DNA from: an uncultured Prevotella sp. | GTDB lineage: Bacteria > Bacteroidota > Bacteroidia > Bacteroidales > Bacteroidaceae | Assembly (NCBI GenBank): GCA_946188165.1 | Contig: CAMHTW010000024.1 | Span: 1-52,804, forward strand | Direction of reading: 5' to 3' | DNA: 52,804 nucleotides | In this document: positions 8,259 through 17,679 of the stretch, piece after piece | Layout of the letters: every line of letters begins with the position of its first letter | Position numbering within the stretch: the first letter of the stretch is position 1 | The notes under the pieces: generated by a model | Told to the model about the DNA's origin: nothing | Seen by the model: only the letters and a program-made list of their open reading frames with translations | The model's database searches: none | Made by a program: the position numbers and the translations under genes

Positions 8259-9452
8259 GTGAAACATTTAAAAACCGTTTTTAATGCTCTCAGATGGGGC
8301 TTTTTAACATTTATAACAGGTTTTTCAGCACCTGTGGCAGCACAAGATGACTCTACACTGCTGGCTATGGATTCAGTAGAAATCAGCCTGCTTACCTGTC
8401 AACCCCACGACGAAGTATATAGTCTATATGGTCATACGGCCATCCGTTACCACGACATACATAAGAAGGGTGGCGTTGATGCTGCTTTCAATTATGGCGT
8501 GTTCAATTTTAATGCGCCGCACTTTGTGGCTCGCTTTGTGTTCGGACTGACCGACTATGAGTTGGGGGCTTTCCCCTACCATTTATTCCAAAGCGAATAT
8601 CGACATTTTGGCAGTATGGTCACCGAACAGGTGTTGAATCTGACAGCTCAGGAGAAGTGGCAATTGCGTCAGGCATTGAGTGAAAATCTGCGTCCTGAAA
8701 ACCGCATTTACCGGTACAATTACTTCTATAACAACTGCACCACAAAGGCTCGCGACATCATCGAGCAATGCATAAGCGGAAAAGTAGAATATGCTGGCCG
8801 TGAGGACTATACGCCGACATACAGGGATATGGTTCACGAGATGACGCAACGTAATCCATGGGCACGTTGGGGCAACGATATGCTGCTGGGCATCATGTCC
8901 GATCAACCCACGACTCTGCGCGAACAAGAGTTTCTTCCACACAACCTGCTGTACGACTTTGACCGTGCCCAAATCTATGCCAATGGCAACTATCGGCCTT
9001 TAGTCAAGGAGCGTCGTATTGCCGTACCCGCTGGTGTCCAGATGCATAAGCCTGGATTCCCCTTGTCGCCAATCCAGTGCTTCATGGCGCTGCTGGCCGT
9101 CGGACTCATCCTGTTCTTTATCCAGTGGCGAAAGCATTGCATCTTCATCGCGTGGGAAGTGCTGCTGATGCTGGCAACAGGCGTCATCGGCATTGTACTG
9201 ACACTGATGTTGTTCTCGCAACACCCCACAGTGAGTCTGAATCTGCAAATCATTCTGTTCAATCCCCTGCCCTGGCTGTTCCTCTGGCCCGTTATCAGAG
9301 GCAGAAAGACTGTCTATTGGCGCATCACAGCAGCATTGTGCTGCCTGTTCCTGATAGGCGGCCTATTCCAGTCGTATGCCGAGGGCATCTGGAGTTTGGC
9401 ATTATGTTTGCTGCTACAAAGTGTACTTCATATTGACAGATTCCGCAAATGA
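8259..9452 (+). CDS. lnb: Lnb-family (DUF4105) lipoprotein N-acyltransferase-like protein
   Basis: This 397-residue protein has a signal segment ending APVAAQ and a periplasmic DUF4105 domain (about 30-235). That domain shows a Cys/His pair typical of papain-like folds: YGHTAIRYHD near residue 55 and NNCTTKARDII near residue 159. At least four transmembrane helices follow (about 270-395). DUF4105 proteins of Bacteroides have been described as the lipoprotein N-acyltransferase Lnb, which would complete triacylation of outer-membrane lipoproteins. The start is GTG. Its stop overlaps the next ATG. The domain call is firm; the enzymatic role rests on family knowledge. Confidence 0.75.
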   Translation: MKHLKTVFNALRWGFLTFITGFSAPVAAQDDSTLLAMDSVEISLLTCQPHDEVYSLYGHTAIRYHDIHKKGGVDAAFNYGVFNFNAPHFVARFVFGLTDYELGAFPYHLFQSEYRHFGSMVTEQVLNLTAQEKWQLRQALSENLRPENRIYRYNYFYNNCTTKARDIIEQCISGKVEYAGREDYTPTYRDMVHEMTQRNPWARWGNDMLLGIMSDQPTTLREQEFLPHNLLYDFDRAQIYANGNYRPLVKERRIAVPAGVQMHKPGFPLSPIQCFMALLAVGLILFFIQWRKHCIFIAWEVLLMLATGVIGIVLTLMLFSQHPTVSLNLQIILFNPLPWLFLWPVIRGRKTVYWRITAALCCLFLIGGLFQSYAEGIWSLALCLLLQSVLHIDRFRK

Positions 9453-10828
9453 GAAACGGCTATCTATACATCACACTGTTGGCTATCTTAGGGTTTAGCG
9501 CCGAAAGCCAAGGACAAGCTATCCGTCAGACTCCCCGTCTGGTGGTCAGCATTCAGATTGACCAGCTCTCCTCCGATGCCTTGGAGAACTATGCACCAGC
9601 CTATGGTGATGACGGACTGCGCCGTCTGCTAAGCCAGGGTGTTGTATTCAGTCATGCGTCCTACTCGTTTGCACCCATCGACCCCGCATCAGCCTCTGCC
9701 ACCATCACAACAGGCACAGTACCCTATTATCATGGTATTACGGCGGCAGAATGGTTCTCTCGTGACGCCATGCGCCAATTGAGCATTCTCAACGACCGCG
9801 AACACCAACAATCACCGGCATTACTAACTGTATCGACCCTTGGCGACGAGATGAAGGTATCGACAGCAGGCGAATCACGCATATTTGCCTTTGCACCTAC
9901 TGCCGAGAGTGCCATTCTGTCAGCCGGACATGCTGCTGACGGCGCTGCCTGGATTCAGCAAGGACGCTGGAAGATGAGCAGCTACTACATGCCTGCCAAC
10001 CCTTGGCTCAAGGGCTTTTGTCGCGACTATGTGCCTGATAATGACGTCAATATAAGTATTGCCAAGGCTGCCATATTCTGTATCGATAAGACGACTGTCG
10101 GCTTGGATGACAATGTCGACATGCTGAGTATCTCGCTGAAGGCAGAGCCCACGATTGACGGCTATCTGTCTCTCGACCAATCGCTGGCCTACCTCATCAA
10201 TGGCATCACGCGAAAGATTCCCTTGAGTCGGGTGCTGTTTGTTGTAACAAGTACTGGCAGTCGTGAAGAGGAGGAAAACGATAACAGCAACCACGAACGC
10301 TTCCGTATTCCTACAGGCAAGTTCTATATAGGTCGGACGGCTGGATTGCTTAACATGTATCTGGGGGCCATCTATGGTTCGGCTCAATATATAGAGGCCT
10401 GCTACCAGAATCAGCTGTTCCTGAACCGCAATCTGATAGAAGGGAAAAATATCAACATGGGCGACTTGTTGCGCAAGTCTCAGGAGTTCCTTTTGGAAAT
10501 TGCCGGTGTACGCAATGTCTATACCTCGCATCAGCTGATGACCAGCGACAGTCCCAGGTTGGAACGCATCAGAAACGGCTATTGTGTCGAACGGTCTGGC
10601 GACCTGATTATCGAGGTTGCACCAGGATGGAAGATTATCAACGAAGATACCAAAACATCTTACACATCACGTTATGCTACGGCTCAATTCCCCATCATAT
10701 TTTACGGAAATGAGTTATCGTCACAACGCGTAGAACGCCCTGTTACTACGGAGCAGATAGCCCCTACCGTGGCACGCTGCATCCGCATCCGAGCCCCCAA
10801 TGCCTGTCAGGCAGAACCACTCTTCTAA
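9449..10828 (+). CDS. Alkaline-phosphatase-fold protein lacking catalytic residues
   Basis: This 459-residue exported protein (signal up to ESQGQA) resembles PafA-type phosphodiesterase/alkaline phosphatases at RLVVSIQIDQLSSDALENY and TTGTVPYYHGITAAEW. The motif that should hold the nucleophile Thr and the following GH (as in TAPGHA) reads PASASAT here. The usual ADHG metal motif appears to be replaced by TSTG near residue 266. One metal-binding Asp (IDQL) remains. I infer a pseudoenzyme. It overlaps the Lnb-like gene by four bases and precedes secA, suggesting a role in export or lipoprotein maturation, but this is only context. Confidence 0.7.
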   Translation: MRNGYLYITLLAILGFSAESQGQAIRQTPRLVVSIQIDQLSSDALENYAPAYGDDGLRRLLSQGVVFSHASYSFAPIDPASASATITTGTVPYYHGITAAEWFSRDAMRQLSILNDREHQQSPALLTVSTLGDEMKVSTAGESRIFAFAPTAESAILSAGHAADGAAWIQQGRWKMSSYYMPANPWLKGFCRDYVPDNDVNISIAKAAIFCIDKTTVGLDDNVDMLSISLKAEPTIDGYLSLDQSLAYLINGITRKIPLSRVLFVVTSTGSREEEENDNSNHERFRIPTGKFYIGRTAGLLNMYLGAIYGSAQYIEACYQNQLFLNRNLIEGKNINMGDLLRKSQEFLLEIAGVRNVYTSHQLMTSDSPRLERIRNGYCVERSGDLIIEVAPGWKIINEDTKTSYTSRYATAQFPIIFYGNELSSQRVERPVTTEQIAPTVARCIRIRAPNACQAEPLF

Positions 10829-10849
10829 GGCGAAAAGTGGAGCGTGAAG

Positions 10850-10900
10850 AGTGGAGAGAGAAAAAAATTGCTTCCGCAGCAATGTTTTCTCACTTTTTTT
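10850..10900 (+). terminator. Imperfect long hairpin with T-tract
   Basis: GAGAAAAAAATTGCT pairs with AGCAATGTTTTCTC around TCCGC, followed by TTTTTTT. The TTGCTTCCGC core and preceding GTGAAGAGTGGAG repeat resemble the dispersed repeat family of this window, so a repeat may have been adopted as terminator. Confidence 0.6.
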
Positions 10901-10903
10901 GCG

Positions 10904-10911
10904 TACCTTTG
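10904..10911 (+). promoter_or_regulatory. -7 element (TACCTTTG) of secA
   Basis: TACCTTTG follows the preceding terminator directly and lies about 43 bases upstream of the secA ATG. The -33 region is T-rich rather than a clean TTTG. Confidence 0.5.
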
Positions 10912-10954
10912 CACGCGTTTTAATTATTGTATATAAATAAAAGCATAAAAAGAT

Positions 10955-13900
10955 ATGAATTTCAACAAGTTTTTACGTTCGTTGTTTGGTGATAAGTCGT
11001 CACGCGACATGAAACTCATCCAGCCACTTGTAGAGAAGGTCAAGGCTGTGTACCCTGAGGTTCAGAAGCTCGACAACGATCAGCTGCGCCAGCGCACCAA
11101 GGAGATTCAGCGCCAAGTGCAGGACTCTGCCCAGAAGCAGAAAGAAGAGATTGACAAGCTGAAAGCTACCATCGAAGACACACCTATCGACGAGCGTGCA
11201 GAAATTTTTGCTCAGATAGACAAGTTGGAGAAGGAAGTGCTCGACATCTACGAGAAAGCCCTCGACGAGGTCATGCCGGAAGTTTTCTCAATCGTGAAGG
11301 AGACTGCCCGCCGTTTTGCCGAGAACGAAGAGACCATCGTCACGGCTACCGACTTCGACCGTGAACTGGCAGGCGACCCACGCAAGGACTTCATCACCAT
11401 CGATGGCGACAAGGCTATCTATCATAACCACTGGACTGCCGGAGGTAACGACCTGAAGTGGGAAATGGTACACTACGACGTTCAGTTGTTTGGTGGTGTC
11501 GTTCTGCATCAGGGTAAGATTGCCGAGATGGCTACGGGTGAAGGTAAGACGCTGGTGGCCACCCTACCCGTCTTCCTGAACGCGCTGACTGGTAATGGTG
11601 TTCATGTGGTAACGGTGAACGACTATCTGGCTAAGCGTGACTCTGAATGGATGGGACCGCTCTATATGTTCCATGGACTCAGCGTTGACTGTATCGACAA
11701 GCATCAGCCCAATTCCGAGGCCCGTCGTAAGGCTTATCAGGCTGATATCACCTTCGGTACGAACAACGAGTTCGGTTTCGACTATCTGCGCGACAACATG
11801 GCCATATCGCCCAACGACCTGGTGCAACGTGCCCATAACTACGCCATCGTCGACGAGGTTGACTCGGTGTTGATTGACGATGCCCGTACACCTCTGATTA
11901 TCTCTGGTCCCGTGCCCAAGGGCGATGACCAGATGTTCGAGGAGTATCAGCCACTGGTTGAGAGACTGGTAGGTGTGCAAAAGCAGTTAGCAACGCAATA
12001 TCTGGCTGATGCCAAGCAGAAGATTACAGAGGGTAACCGGCTGATTGAAGCTGGTCAGAAGAAGGAAGGCCAGCAGATGGTCGATGAAGGTTTCCTGGCT
12101 CTGTATCGTTCTCATAAGTCCATGCCAAAGAACAAGCCCCTCATCAAGTACCTCTCTGAGGAAGGTATCAAGAGCGGTATGCTGAAGACTGAGGAGACTT
12201 ATATGGAGAACAACAACCGTCGTATGCCCGAGGTTGTAGAACCCCTCTACTTCGTAGTTGACGAGAAACTGAACTCATGCGATTTGACAGATAAGGGTAC
12301 TGCCTGGCTGGCTGGTCAGGTGAACGATAAGGACTTGTTTGTGTTGCCCGACATCACAGCGCAGCTTTCTGCCCTGGAAGGCGAAACCAACCTTTCTGAC
12401 GAAGAGCGCATCAACAAGAAGGACGAAATGCTACAGCACTATGCCGTACAGTCGGAGCGCGTACATACCCTCCAGCAGTTGCTGAAGGCTTATTGTATGT
12501 TCAACAAGGACGACGAGTATGTAGTCATCGATGGTGAGGTGAAGATTGTTGACGAGCAGACGGGTCGTATCATGGAAGGTCGTCGTTGGAGCGACGGTCT
12601 GCATCAGGCTGTCGAAGCCAAGGAGCACGTCAAGGTCGAGGCTGCTACCCAAACTTTTGCCACCATTACGCTGCAGAACTACTTCCGTATGTACCACAAG
12701 CTGGCAGGTATGACGGGTACGGCTATCACGGAAGCTGGTGAGTTCTGGGACATCTACAAGCTCGACGTGGTGGAGATTCCCACCAACAAGCCCGTCATCC
12801 GTAACGATATGGACGACCGTATCTACAAGACTGCCCGTGAAAAATACAAGGCTGTCATTGAGGAGGTTGTCAAGATGCGCAATGCAGGACGTCCTACGCT
12901 GATTGGTACCACATCGGTAGAGATTTCCGAGCTCTTGAGCCGTATGCTCGATATGTATGTGGATCCTGAAACAGGCAAACGTGAGGGGATTCCACATCAG
13001 GTGCTGAATGCTAAGCTGCACCAGAAGGAGGCAGACATTGTCGCTCTCGCTGGTCAGCAGGATTCAAACGGCAAGGGAGCTGTAACCATCGCCACCAACA
13101 TGGCTGGTCGTGGTACTGATATTAAGCTTTCGCCGGAAGTGAAAGCCGCTGGTGGTCTGGCTATCATCGGTACTGAGCGTCACGAGTCGCGTCGTGTGGA
13201 CCGCCAGTTACGTGGTCGTGCTGGTCGTCAGGGTGACCCAGGCTCGTCGTTGTTCTTCATCTCTTTGGAGGATAAGCTGATGCGTCTGTTCGGCTCTGAG
13301 CGTATTGCTTCCGTGATGGACCGTCTTGGTTTCAAGGAAGGTGAGATGCTGGAAAGTCCGATGATTTCGAAGCAGGTGGAACGTGCCCAGAAGAAGGTCG
13401 AGGAGAACAACTTCGGTATCCGTAAGCGTCTGCTGGAGTACGATGACGTCATGAACAAGCAGCGTACCGTTGTCTATTCAAAGCGTCGCCATGCCTTGAT
13501 GGGCGAGCGTATCGGTATGGATATATCGAACACCATTTGGGACCGTGTGGTCAACATCATCGAAACAAACGACTACGAGGGCTGCAAAGAACAGTTCATC
13601 AAGATCTTCGCCATGGAGTGTCCGTTCACCAGCGAAGAGTTCATCAATAAGAACCACGAGGAATTGGAAGAGGAAGTGTTCCAGGTCACCATGGGCAACT
13701 TCAAGCGCAAGATGGAGCACATCTGCGAGGTGGCCCAGCCTGTCATCAAGCAGGTTTACGAGAACCAGGGCAGTATGTACGAGCGTATTGCCGTGCCTTT
13801 GACGGATGGTCGCCACATGTACAATATCTCTTGTAACCTGAAGGAGGCCTACGAGTCGGAGAGCAAGACGGTGGTCAAGGAGTTCCAGAAGCAGATTCTG

Positions 13901-14344
13901 CTCCACATCATCGACGATGCTTGGAAGGAGAACCTGCGCGAACTCGACGAACTGAAGCACTCTGTACAGAATGCCTCATACGAGCAGAAAGACCCGTTGC
14001 TCATCTTCAAGCTGGAGAGTGTGAAACTGTTCGATAACATGGTTAACACCATGAACAACCGCTCTGTATCGATTCTGATGCGTGCCCAGATTCCTGTCGT
14101 TCAGGAGTTGCAGGAGGCTGCTCCCGAGGAGCACACCCAGCGTCAGCAGTATACTGAGTCGAAGCAGAACTTGACACAGGAACAGATGACCGATCCTAAC
14201 CAGGCTGCAGCTGCTGCTCAGGACACACGTGCCCAGCAGCCTCGCACACCTATCATCAAGGACAAGTTGCCAGGACGCAACGATCCTTGTCCCTGTGGCT
14301 CTGGCAAGAAGTTTAAGAATTGTCATGGGCGGGGGCTGGTGTAA
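10955..14344 (+). CDS. secA: Preprotein translocase ATPase SecA
   Basis: This 1129-residue protein is the long Bacteroidetes form of SecA. It shows Walker A ([11 protein letters not shown], near 190), the DEAD-type motif [15 protein letters not shown] (near 298), the second RecA fold ([12 protein letters not shown] and [15 protein letters not shown]), the helical wing and scaffold, and a C-terminal zinc-binding tail [14 protein letters not shown]. SecA drives post-translational export through SecYEG. Extra length compared with E. coli (901) lies mainly in the 330-430 region and the Gln-rich linker (about 1060-1100). It follows the Lnb-like and phosphatase-fold genes. Confidence 0.97.
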   Translation: MNFNKFLRSLFGDKSSRDMKLIQPLVEKVKAVYPEVQKLDNDQLRQRTKEIQRQVQDSAQKQKEEIDKLKATIEDTPIDERAEIFAQIDKLEKEVLDIYEKALDEVMPEVFSIVKETARRFAENEETIVTATDFDRELAGDPRKDFITIDGDKAIYHNHWTAGGNDLKWEMVHYDVQLFGGVVLHQGKIAEMATGEGKTLVATLPVFLNALTGNGVHVVTVNDYLAKRDSEWMGPLYMFHGLSVDCIDKHQPNSEARRKAYQADITFGTNNEFGFDYLRDNMAISPNDLVQRAHNYAIVDEVDSVLIDDARTPLIISGPVPKGDDQMFEEYQPLVERLVGVQKQLATQYLADAKQKITEGNRLIEAGQKKEGQQMVDEGFLALYRSHKSMPKNKPLIKYLSEEGIKSGMLKTEETYMENNNRRMPEVVEPLYFVVDEKLNSCDLTDKGTAWLAGQVNDKDLFVLPDITAQLSALEGETNLSDEERINKKDEMLQHYAVQSERVHTLQQLLKAYCMFNKDDEYVVIDGEVKIVDEQTGRIMEGRRWSDGLHQAVEAKEHVKVEAATQTFATITLQNYFRMYHKLAGMTGTAITEAGEFWDIYKLDVVEIPTNKPVIRNDMDDRIYKTAREKYKAVIEEVVKMRNAGRPTLIGTTSVEISELLSRMLDMYVDPETGKREGIPHQVLNAKLHQKEADIVALAGQQDSNGKGAVTIATNMAGRGTDIKLSPEVKAAGGLAIIGTERHESRRVDRQLRGRAGRQGDPGSSLFFISLEDKLMRLFGSERIASVMDRLGFKEGEMLESPMISKQVERAQKKVEENNFGIRKRLLEYDDVMNKQRTVVYSKRRHALMGERIGMDISNTIWDRVVNIIETNDYEGCKEQFIKIFAMECPFTSEEFINKNHEELEEEVFQVTMGNFKRKMEHICEVAQPVIKQVYENQGSMYERIAVPLTDGRHMYNISCNLKEAYESESKTVVKEFQKQILLHIIDDAWKENLRELDELKHSVQNASYEQKDPLLIFKLESVKLFDNMVNTMNNRSVSILMRAQIPVVQELQEAAPEEHTQRQQYTESKQNLTQEQMTDPNQAAAAAQDTRAQQPRTPIIKDKLPGRNDPCPCGSGKKFKNCHGRGLV

Positions 14345-14381
14345 TGCTTAATGCATAATTCATAATTTATAATGCATAATT

Positions 14382-15119
14382 ATGATTAAGATAGAGAATC
14401 TGAAGAAGCAATTCGGCGAGACATGCGCCTGCGATATTCCCTCGTTTACTATTAACGACGGGGATATCCTGGGACTCGTCGGCAACAACGGAGCCGGTAA
14501 GACAACCCTCTTCCGCTTGCTGCTCGACCTGCTGAAAGCTGATGAAGGCACAGTTAGCTATTTATTTCCATCGCCCAATGGAGAGGGATTAGGGAATGAA
14601 GCTATCAATCCCGCGGAGTCCGAAGCCTGGAAACAATATATTGGTGCCTACATCGACCAAGGTTTCTTAATTGACTTCCTGACCCCTGAGGAGTATTTCG
14701 CTTTCCTGGGCAAGATATCTGGAATGAATCAGGCCGAGGTTGACGAGCGACTCTTGCAGTTCGAACGTTTTGCCAACGGCGAGATTTTCGGACATAAGAA
14801 ACTGATCCGCAACCTCTCGGCTGGTAACACCATGAAGGTTGGCATTATCTCTGCCCTTCTGCGCCAGCCCAAGACAGTCATTCTCGACGAGCCTTTTAAC
14901 TTCCTCGACCCCACGAGTCAGTTGGTGTTGAAACACCTGTTGCGCGACTATGCAGCCAATACGGGTGCCACCATTCTCATCTCCAGCCACAATCTGCAAC
15001 ACACGATAGACATCTCTACGCGTATTGCACTGTTGGAGCATGGACAGATTATCCGCGACCTTCCCAACCAGGAAGGCTCTGCCAATGCCGAACTGCAAGA
15101 ATACTTCGGTGCAGAATAA
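14382..15119 (+). CDS. ABC transporter ATP-binding protein with in-frame insertion
   Basis: This 245-residue protein has Walker A GNNGAGKTT (about 35-43), a degenerate signature LSAGNTMKV in place of LSGGQ, Walker B TVILDEPFNFLD and the switch His in ISSHNLQ. It resembles single ATPases that pair with a separate permease, but no permease is adjacent. Residues about 60-74 (LFPSPNGEGLGNE) look like an in-frame insertion of a TCGCCC..GGAGAGGG repeat between the first strands and the Q-loop helix region. The gene follows secA after a 37-bp AT-rich repeat and ends at a strong terminator. Confidence 0.85.
   Translation: MIKIENLKKQFGETCACDIPSFTINDGDILGLVGNNGAGKTTLFRLLLDLLKADEGTVSYLFPSPNGEGLGNEAINPAESEAWKQYIGAYIDQGFLIDFLTPEEYFAFLGKISGMNQAEVDERLLQFERFANGEIFGHKKLIRNLSAGNTMKVGIISALLRQPKTVILDEPFNFLDPTSQLVLKHLLRDYAANTGATILISSHNLQHTIDISTRIALLEHGQIIRDLPNQEGSANAELQEYFGAE
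14566..14605. repeat. In-frame GC-rich repeat within ABC ATPase
   Basis: The stretch TTTCCATCGCCCAATGG continuing into AGAGGGATTAGGG encodes a Pro/Gly-rich segment not expected in this ATPase family. It resembles the CCCCTC/GAGGGG element at the start of leuC (21328-21360). Boundaries are approximate. Confidence 0.5.
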
Positions 15120-15125
15120 GAAAAA

Positions 15126-15157
15126 CTCCTACGTCAATCAACGTAGGAGCTTTTTTT
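15126..15157. terminator. Strong bidirectional intrinsic terminator
   Basis: CTCCTACGT and ACGTAGGAG form a perfect 9-bp stem around CAATCA, with seven T on the plus side and AAAAA on the other. It separates the ABC ATPase from the convergent DUF5715 gene. Confidence 0.92.
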
Positions 15158-15857
15158 ATCTTACCGTCATGTGGAAACACCCCTGCTTGACTTCGTACTT
15201 GATGTAGCAACGGCCTTCGTTGCGCTTGTCACGTAATACCTCGGACAGCACCCACTTCAGCGTGTCGTTACGCACCTCGCGGGTCAGGGGCTGATAGCGG
15301 TTGTAACAAATGTCGATAGTTGTGCCATAAAGGTGGCAGCTCTGTTCAGTGGCATTCGGATTGTGACGCTTCAGCTTGGCCACGTCATCCATCGAGCGCA
15401 GTACGCTGGTAACGATAAGCTGATGCAGAGGTAGGCCTTTGGCATACAGGCTGTCGAAGAAAGCTTCGCCAATATCCTGCAGCATCAAGGCAGCACGCGG
15501 TACAAGGTAAGGAATGGAACTGGACAAGCGGTCGACATGATAATACGGACTCTCGCCAATATACACCAGTTCCTTCTTTCGATGCTCAGCATCCTCACGA
15601 TTCTTAACAGGCCGCACGCCCCACTTCTGGGCTGCTACAATCTGTACGCTCTGACTGTCAGGAAACTCTGACTTGTAATTGCGTACACCACGAATACGAT
15701 TGTACTTCTGCGCAGTCTTGGCAATCGGAGCATCCTCAAGACTATGAGCACGCTGCACAAAATACCTGATAACGCCCAATATGGCGACAACGACAAAGAA
15801 GGCTGTCAAGAACTGACGCTTGGTTGGGTGCTTGATTATTTCTATGATTTTCTTCAC
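15156..15857 (-). CDS. DUF5715 protein with M15-peptidase-like motif
   Basis: This 233-residue protein has a cytosolic N-terminus, one membrane helix (about 16-33, FLTAFFVVVAILGVIRYF) and an extracytoplasmic domain. The segment SVLRSMDDVAKL, then SCHLYGTTIDICY, fits the SxHxxGxxxD zinc motif of M15 D-Ala-D-Ala peptidases, and CFHMTV near the C-terminus could supply the last ligand. A role in trimming peptidoglycan peptides is inferred. It lies downstream of the leu operon and TPR gene; a 47-bp gap with simple CTTAACTTC repeats separates it from the TPR gene, so co-transcription is possible. Confidence 0.7.
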   Translation of the reverse strand: MKKIIEIIKHPTKRQFLTAFFVVVAILGVIRYFVQRAHSLEDAPIAKTAQKYNRIRGVRNYKSEFPDSQSVQIVAAQKWGVRPVKNREDAEHRKKELVYIGESPYYHVDRLSSSIPYLVPRAALMLQDIGEAFFDSLYAKGLPLHQLIVTSVLRSMDDVAKLKRHNPNATEQSCHLYGTTIDICYNRYQPLTREVRNDTLKWVLSEVLRDKRNEGRCYIKYEVKQGCFHMTVR

Positions 15858-15903
15858 TTCTCTTCTCTATCTCCCTTAACTTCCTTAACTTCCTTAAAAA
15901 CTT

Positions 15904-16617
15904 TTATCTTTTACATTTTGCATACCATTCGAGCAACATGCCACGAGGAACACCACGACTGACTGCTGCATCGAGCACGCGACGAGCCTCCTTCCTACGT
16001 TCCAGGACCAGCAAGAGGTCCACGTGTGAAACCACGTATGTAGGATCTTTAGGCGACAGTTTCTCAGCCTTTTGCCAGTCATAGAGCGCAGCCTCATCCT
16101 GCTTCATGTCACGCTCCAGGTTAGCACGTGCTGCATAGGCTACAGCCGAGTCAGGACACTGCTGAATAGCCTGATTCAGATGGTCCAATGCCTCCTGCTT
16201 ACGTCCCAGTTGTTGCAGCACGACAGCCAATGACAGGCGTGCTTCGAAATGTTGCGGTAACACCATGAGCAGGTCGCTAAGGTCGTTGCGGGCCAAGTCG
16301 AAACGGCGCAAATGTGTATAGGCGTAAGCACGATAGAATAAGGCTGCAGGATTGCGTGCTTCATGCTGTAAGACGAGTGCATACTCCTCGACAGCATACT
16401 GCCATTGCTTCAGTTGCAGATTAGCATTGGCCTTGCGCAGATGCAGATCCGTAGACCACTGCGACTGCGCTATCTGCTTGTTCAGCACGTTCAGCGTATC
16501 GCGCCAATTCTGTGATTGGGAAAATGAGGAAATGAGAAAATGAGAGATTAAAACAGACGTCATTAACACACGGCGCCAGCCCCAATTTCTCATTATCTCA
16601 TTCTCTACATATCTCAT
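15904..16617 (-). CDS. TPR protein with signal peptide
   Basis: This protein of about 237 residues has an N-terminal signal ([20 protein letters not shown]) and at least four TPR helix pairs (for example [20 protein letters not shown] and [20 protein letters not shown]). TPR proteins mediate protein contacts; the partner is unknown. I chose the ATG at 16617 because it overlaps the leuB stop (ATGA); an internal ATG at 16593 gives a tighter signal peptide. The hydrophobic core of the signal is encoded by an AAATGAG-type simple repeat (16512-16552). Its link to leucine synthesis is probably only positional. Confidence 0.75.
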   Translation of the reverse strand: MRYVENEIMRNWGWRRVLMTSVLISHFLISSFSQSQNWRDTLNVLNKQIAQSQWSTDLHLRKANANLQLKQWQYAVEEYALVLQHEARNPAALFYRAYAYTHLRRFDLARNDLSDLLMVLPQHFEARLSLAVVLQQLGRKQEALDHLNQAIQQCPDSAVAYAARANLERDMKQDEAALYDWQKAEKLSPKDPTYVVSHVDLLLVLERRKEARRVLDAAVSRGVPRGMLLEWYAKCKR

Positions 16618-17675
16618 TGTCTTTCGATATAATCGACTATCCATTGACCAACTTCCTTTGTTCCATATTTCTGGCCACCCTTGACTTGGATTTCAGGCGT
16701 GCGAACATTGGCGTCCAACGAGGCATTGACAGCCTCACGAATCAGGGCACCCTCACGCTCTAATCCAAAGTGTTCCAGCAACATAGCAGCAGACAGTATC
16801 TGTGCCAACGGATTGGCGAGGTTCTGACCAGCCGCCTGAGGCCATGAGCCGTGAACGGGTTCAAAGAGTGGTGTATGCTCACCAAGCGAACTGGATGGCT
16901 GGAGTCCCATAGACCCCGTTATACAAGACGTTTCATCAGTCAAAATGTCACCAAACGTATTCTCCGTCACAATGACATCGAAGAAACGAGGCTCGGTCAG
17001 CACACGCATCGAAGCATTGTCGATGAACATATAATCCGTTGTCACCTCAGGATATTGCGGTTCCATTTCTTTAGCCACCTGACGCCACAAACGGCTCGAT
17101 GCCAACACGTTAGCCTTATCGACTACGGTCAAGTGCTTATGGCGCTGCATAGCCATTTCGAAGGCTACCTTGAGGATGCGCTCAATCTCGGGACGCGTAT
17201 AGATATTAGTGTCGAAGGCCATATCGTTGTCCTGATGCTTCTCACCAAAATACATACCGCCTGTCAGTTCACGAATGACCACGAAATCGGCACCACGCAA
17301 CAATTCTTCCTTCAGCGGCGACTTATGCAACAGGCAGTCGAACGTAGCTACAGGACGGATGTTGGCAAACAGTCCCAACTTCTTGCGCATGGCCAGCAAA
17401 CCCGTTTCAGGACGCATCTTCAACGTGGGATTATTGTCGTATTTCAGGTCGCCCACGGCAGCAAACAGCACGGCATCAGCACGCATACAGACATCATGCG
17501 TCGTATCAGGATAGGCATCGCCACAGGCATCAATGGCACAGGCACCAACCAGTGCTTCTTCGTATTCGAACTCGTGACCGCATTTCTTAGCAACAGCGTT
17601 GAGTACAGCCACACCTTGTTTCATTATCTCCGGGCCGATACCATCACCAGCCAATATTGCAATTTTCAGTTTCAT
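16614..17675 (-). CDS. leuB: 3-isopropylmalate dehydrogenase
   Basis: This 353-residue enzyme oxidises and decarboxylates 3-isopropylmalate to 2-oxoisocaproate with NAD+. It shows the family start [37 protein letters not shown], the substrate loop [24 protein letters not shown], the metal-binding DNASMRVL and [11 protein letters not shown], and the NAD site [19 protein letters not shown]. Together with LeuCD it may also act on 3-methylmalate made from citramalate, giving 2-oxobutyrate for isoleucine. It is the last biosynthetic gene of the operon and overlaps the TPR gene. Confidence 0.96.
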   Translation of the reverse strand: MKLKIAILAGDGIGPEIMKQGVAVLNAVAKKCGHEFEYEEALVGACAIDACGDAYPDTTHDVCMRADAVLFAAVGDLKYDNNPTLKMRPETGLLAMRKKLGLFANIRPVATFDCLLHKSPLKEELLRGADFVVIRELTGGMYFGEKHQDNDMAFDTNIYTRPEIERILKVAFEMAMQRHKHLTVVDKANVLASSRLWRQVAKEMEPQYPEVTTDYMFIDNASMRVLTEPRFFDVIVTENTFGDILTDETSCITGSMGLQPSSSLGEHTPLFEPVHGSWPQAAGQNLANPLAQILSAAMLLEHFGLEREGALIREAVNASLDANVRTPEIQVKGGQKYGTKEVGQWIVDYIERQ

Positions 17676-17679
17676 ATTG

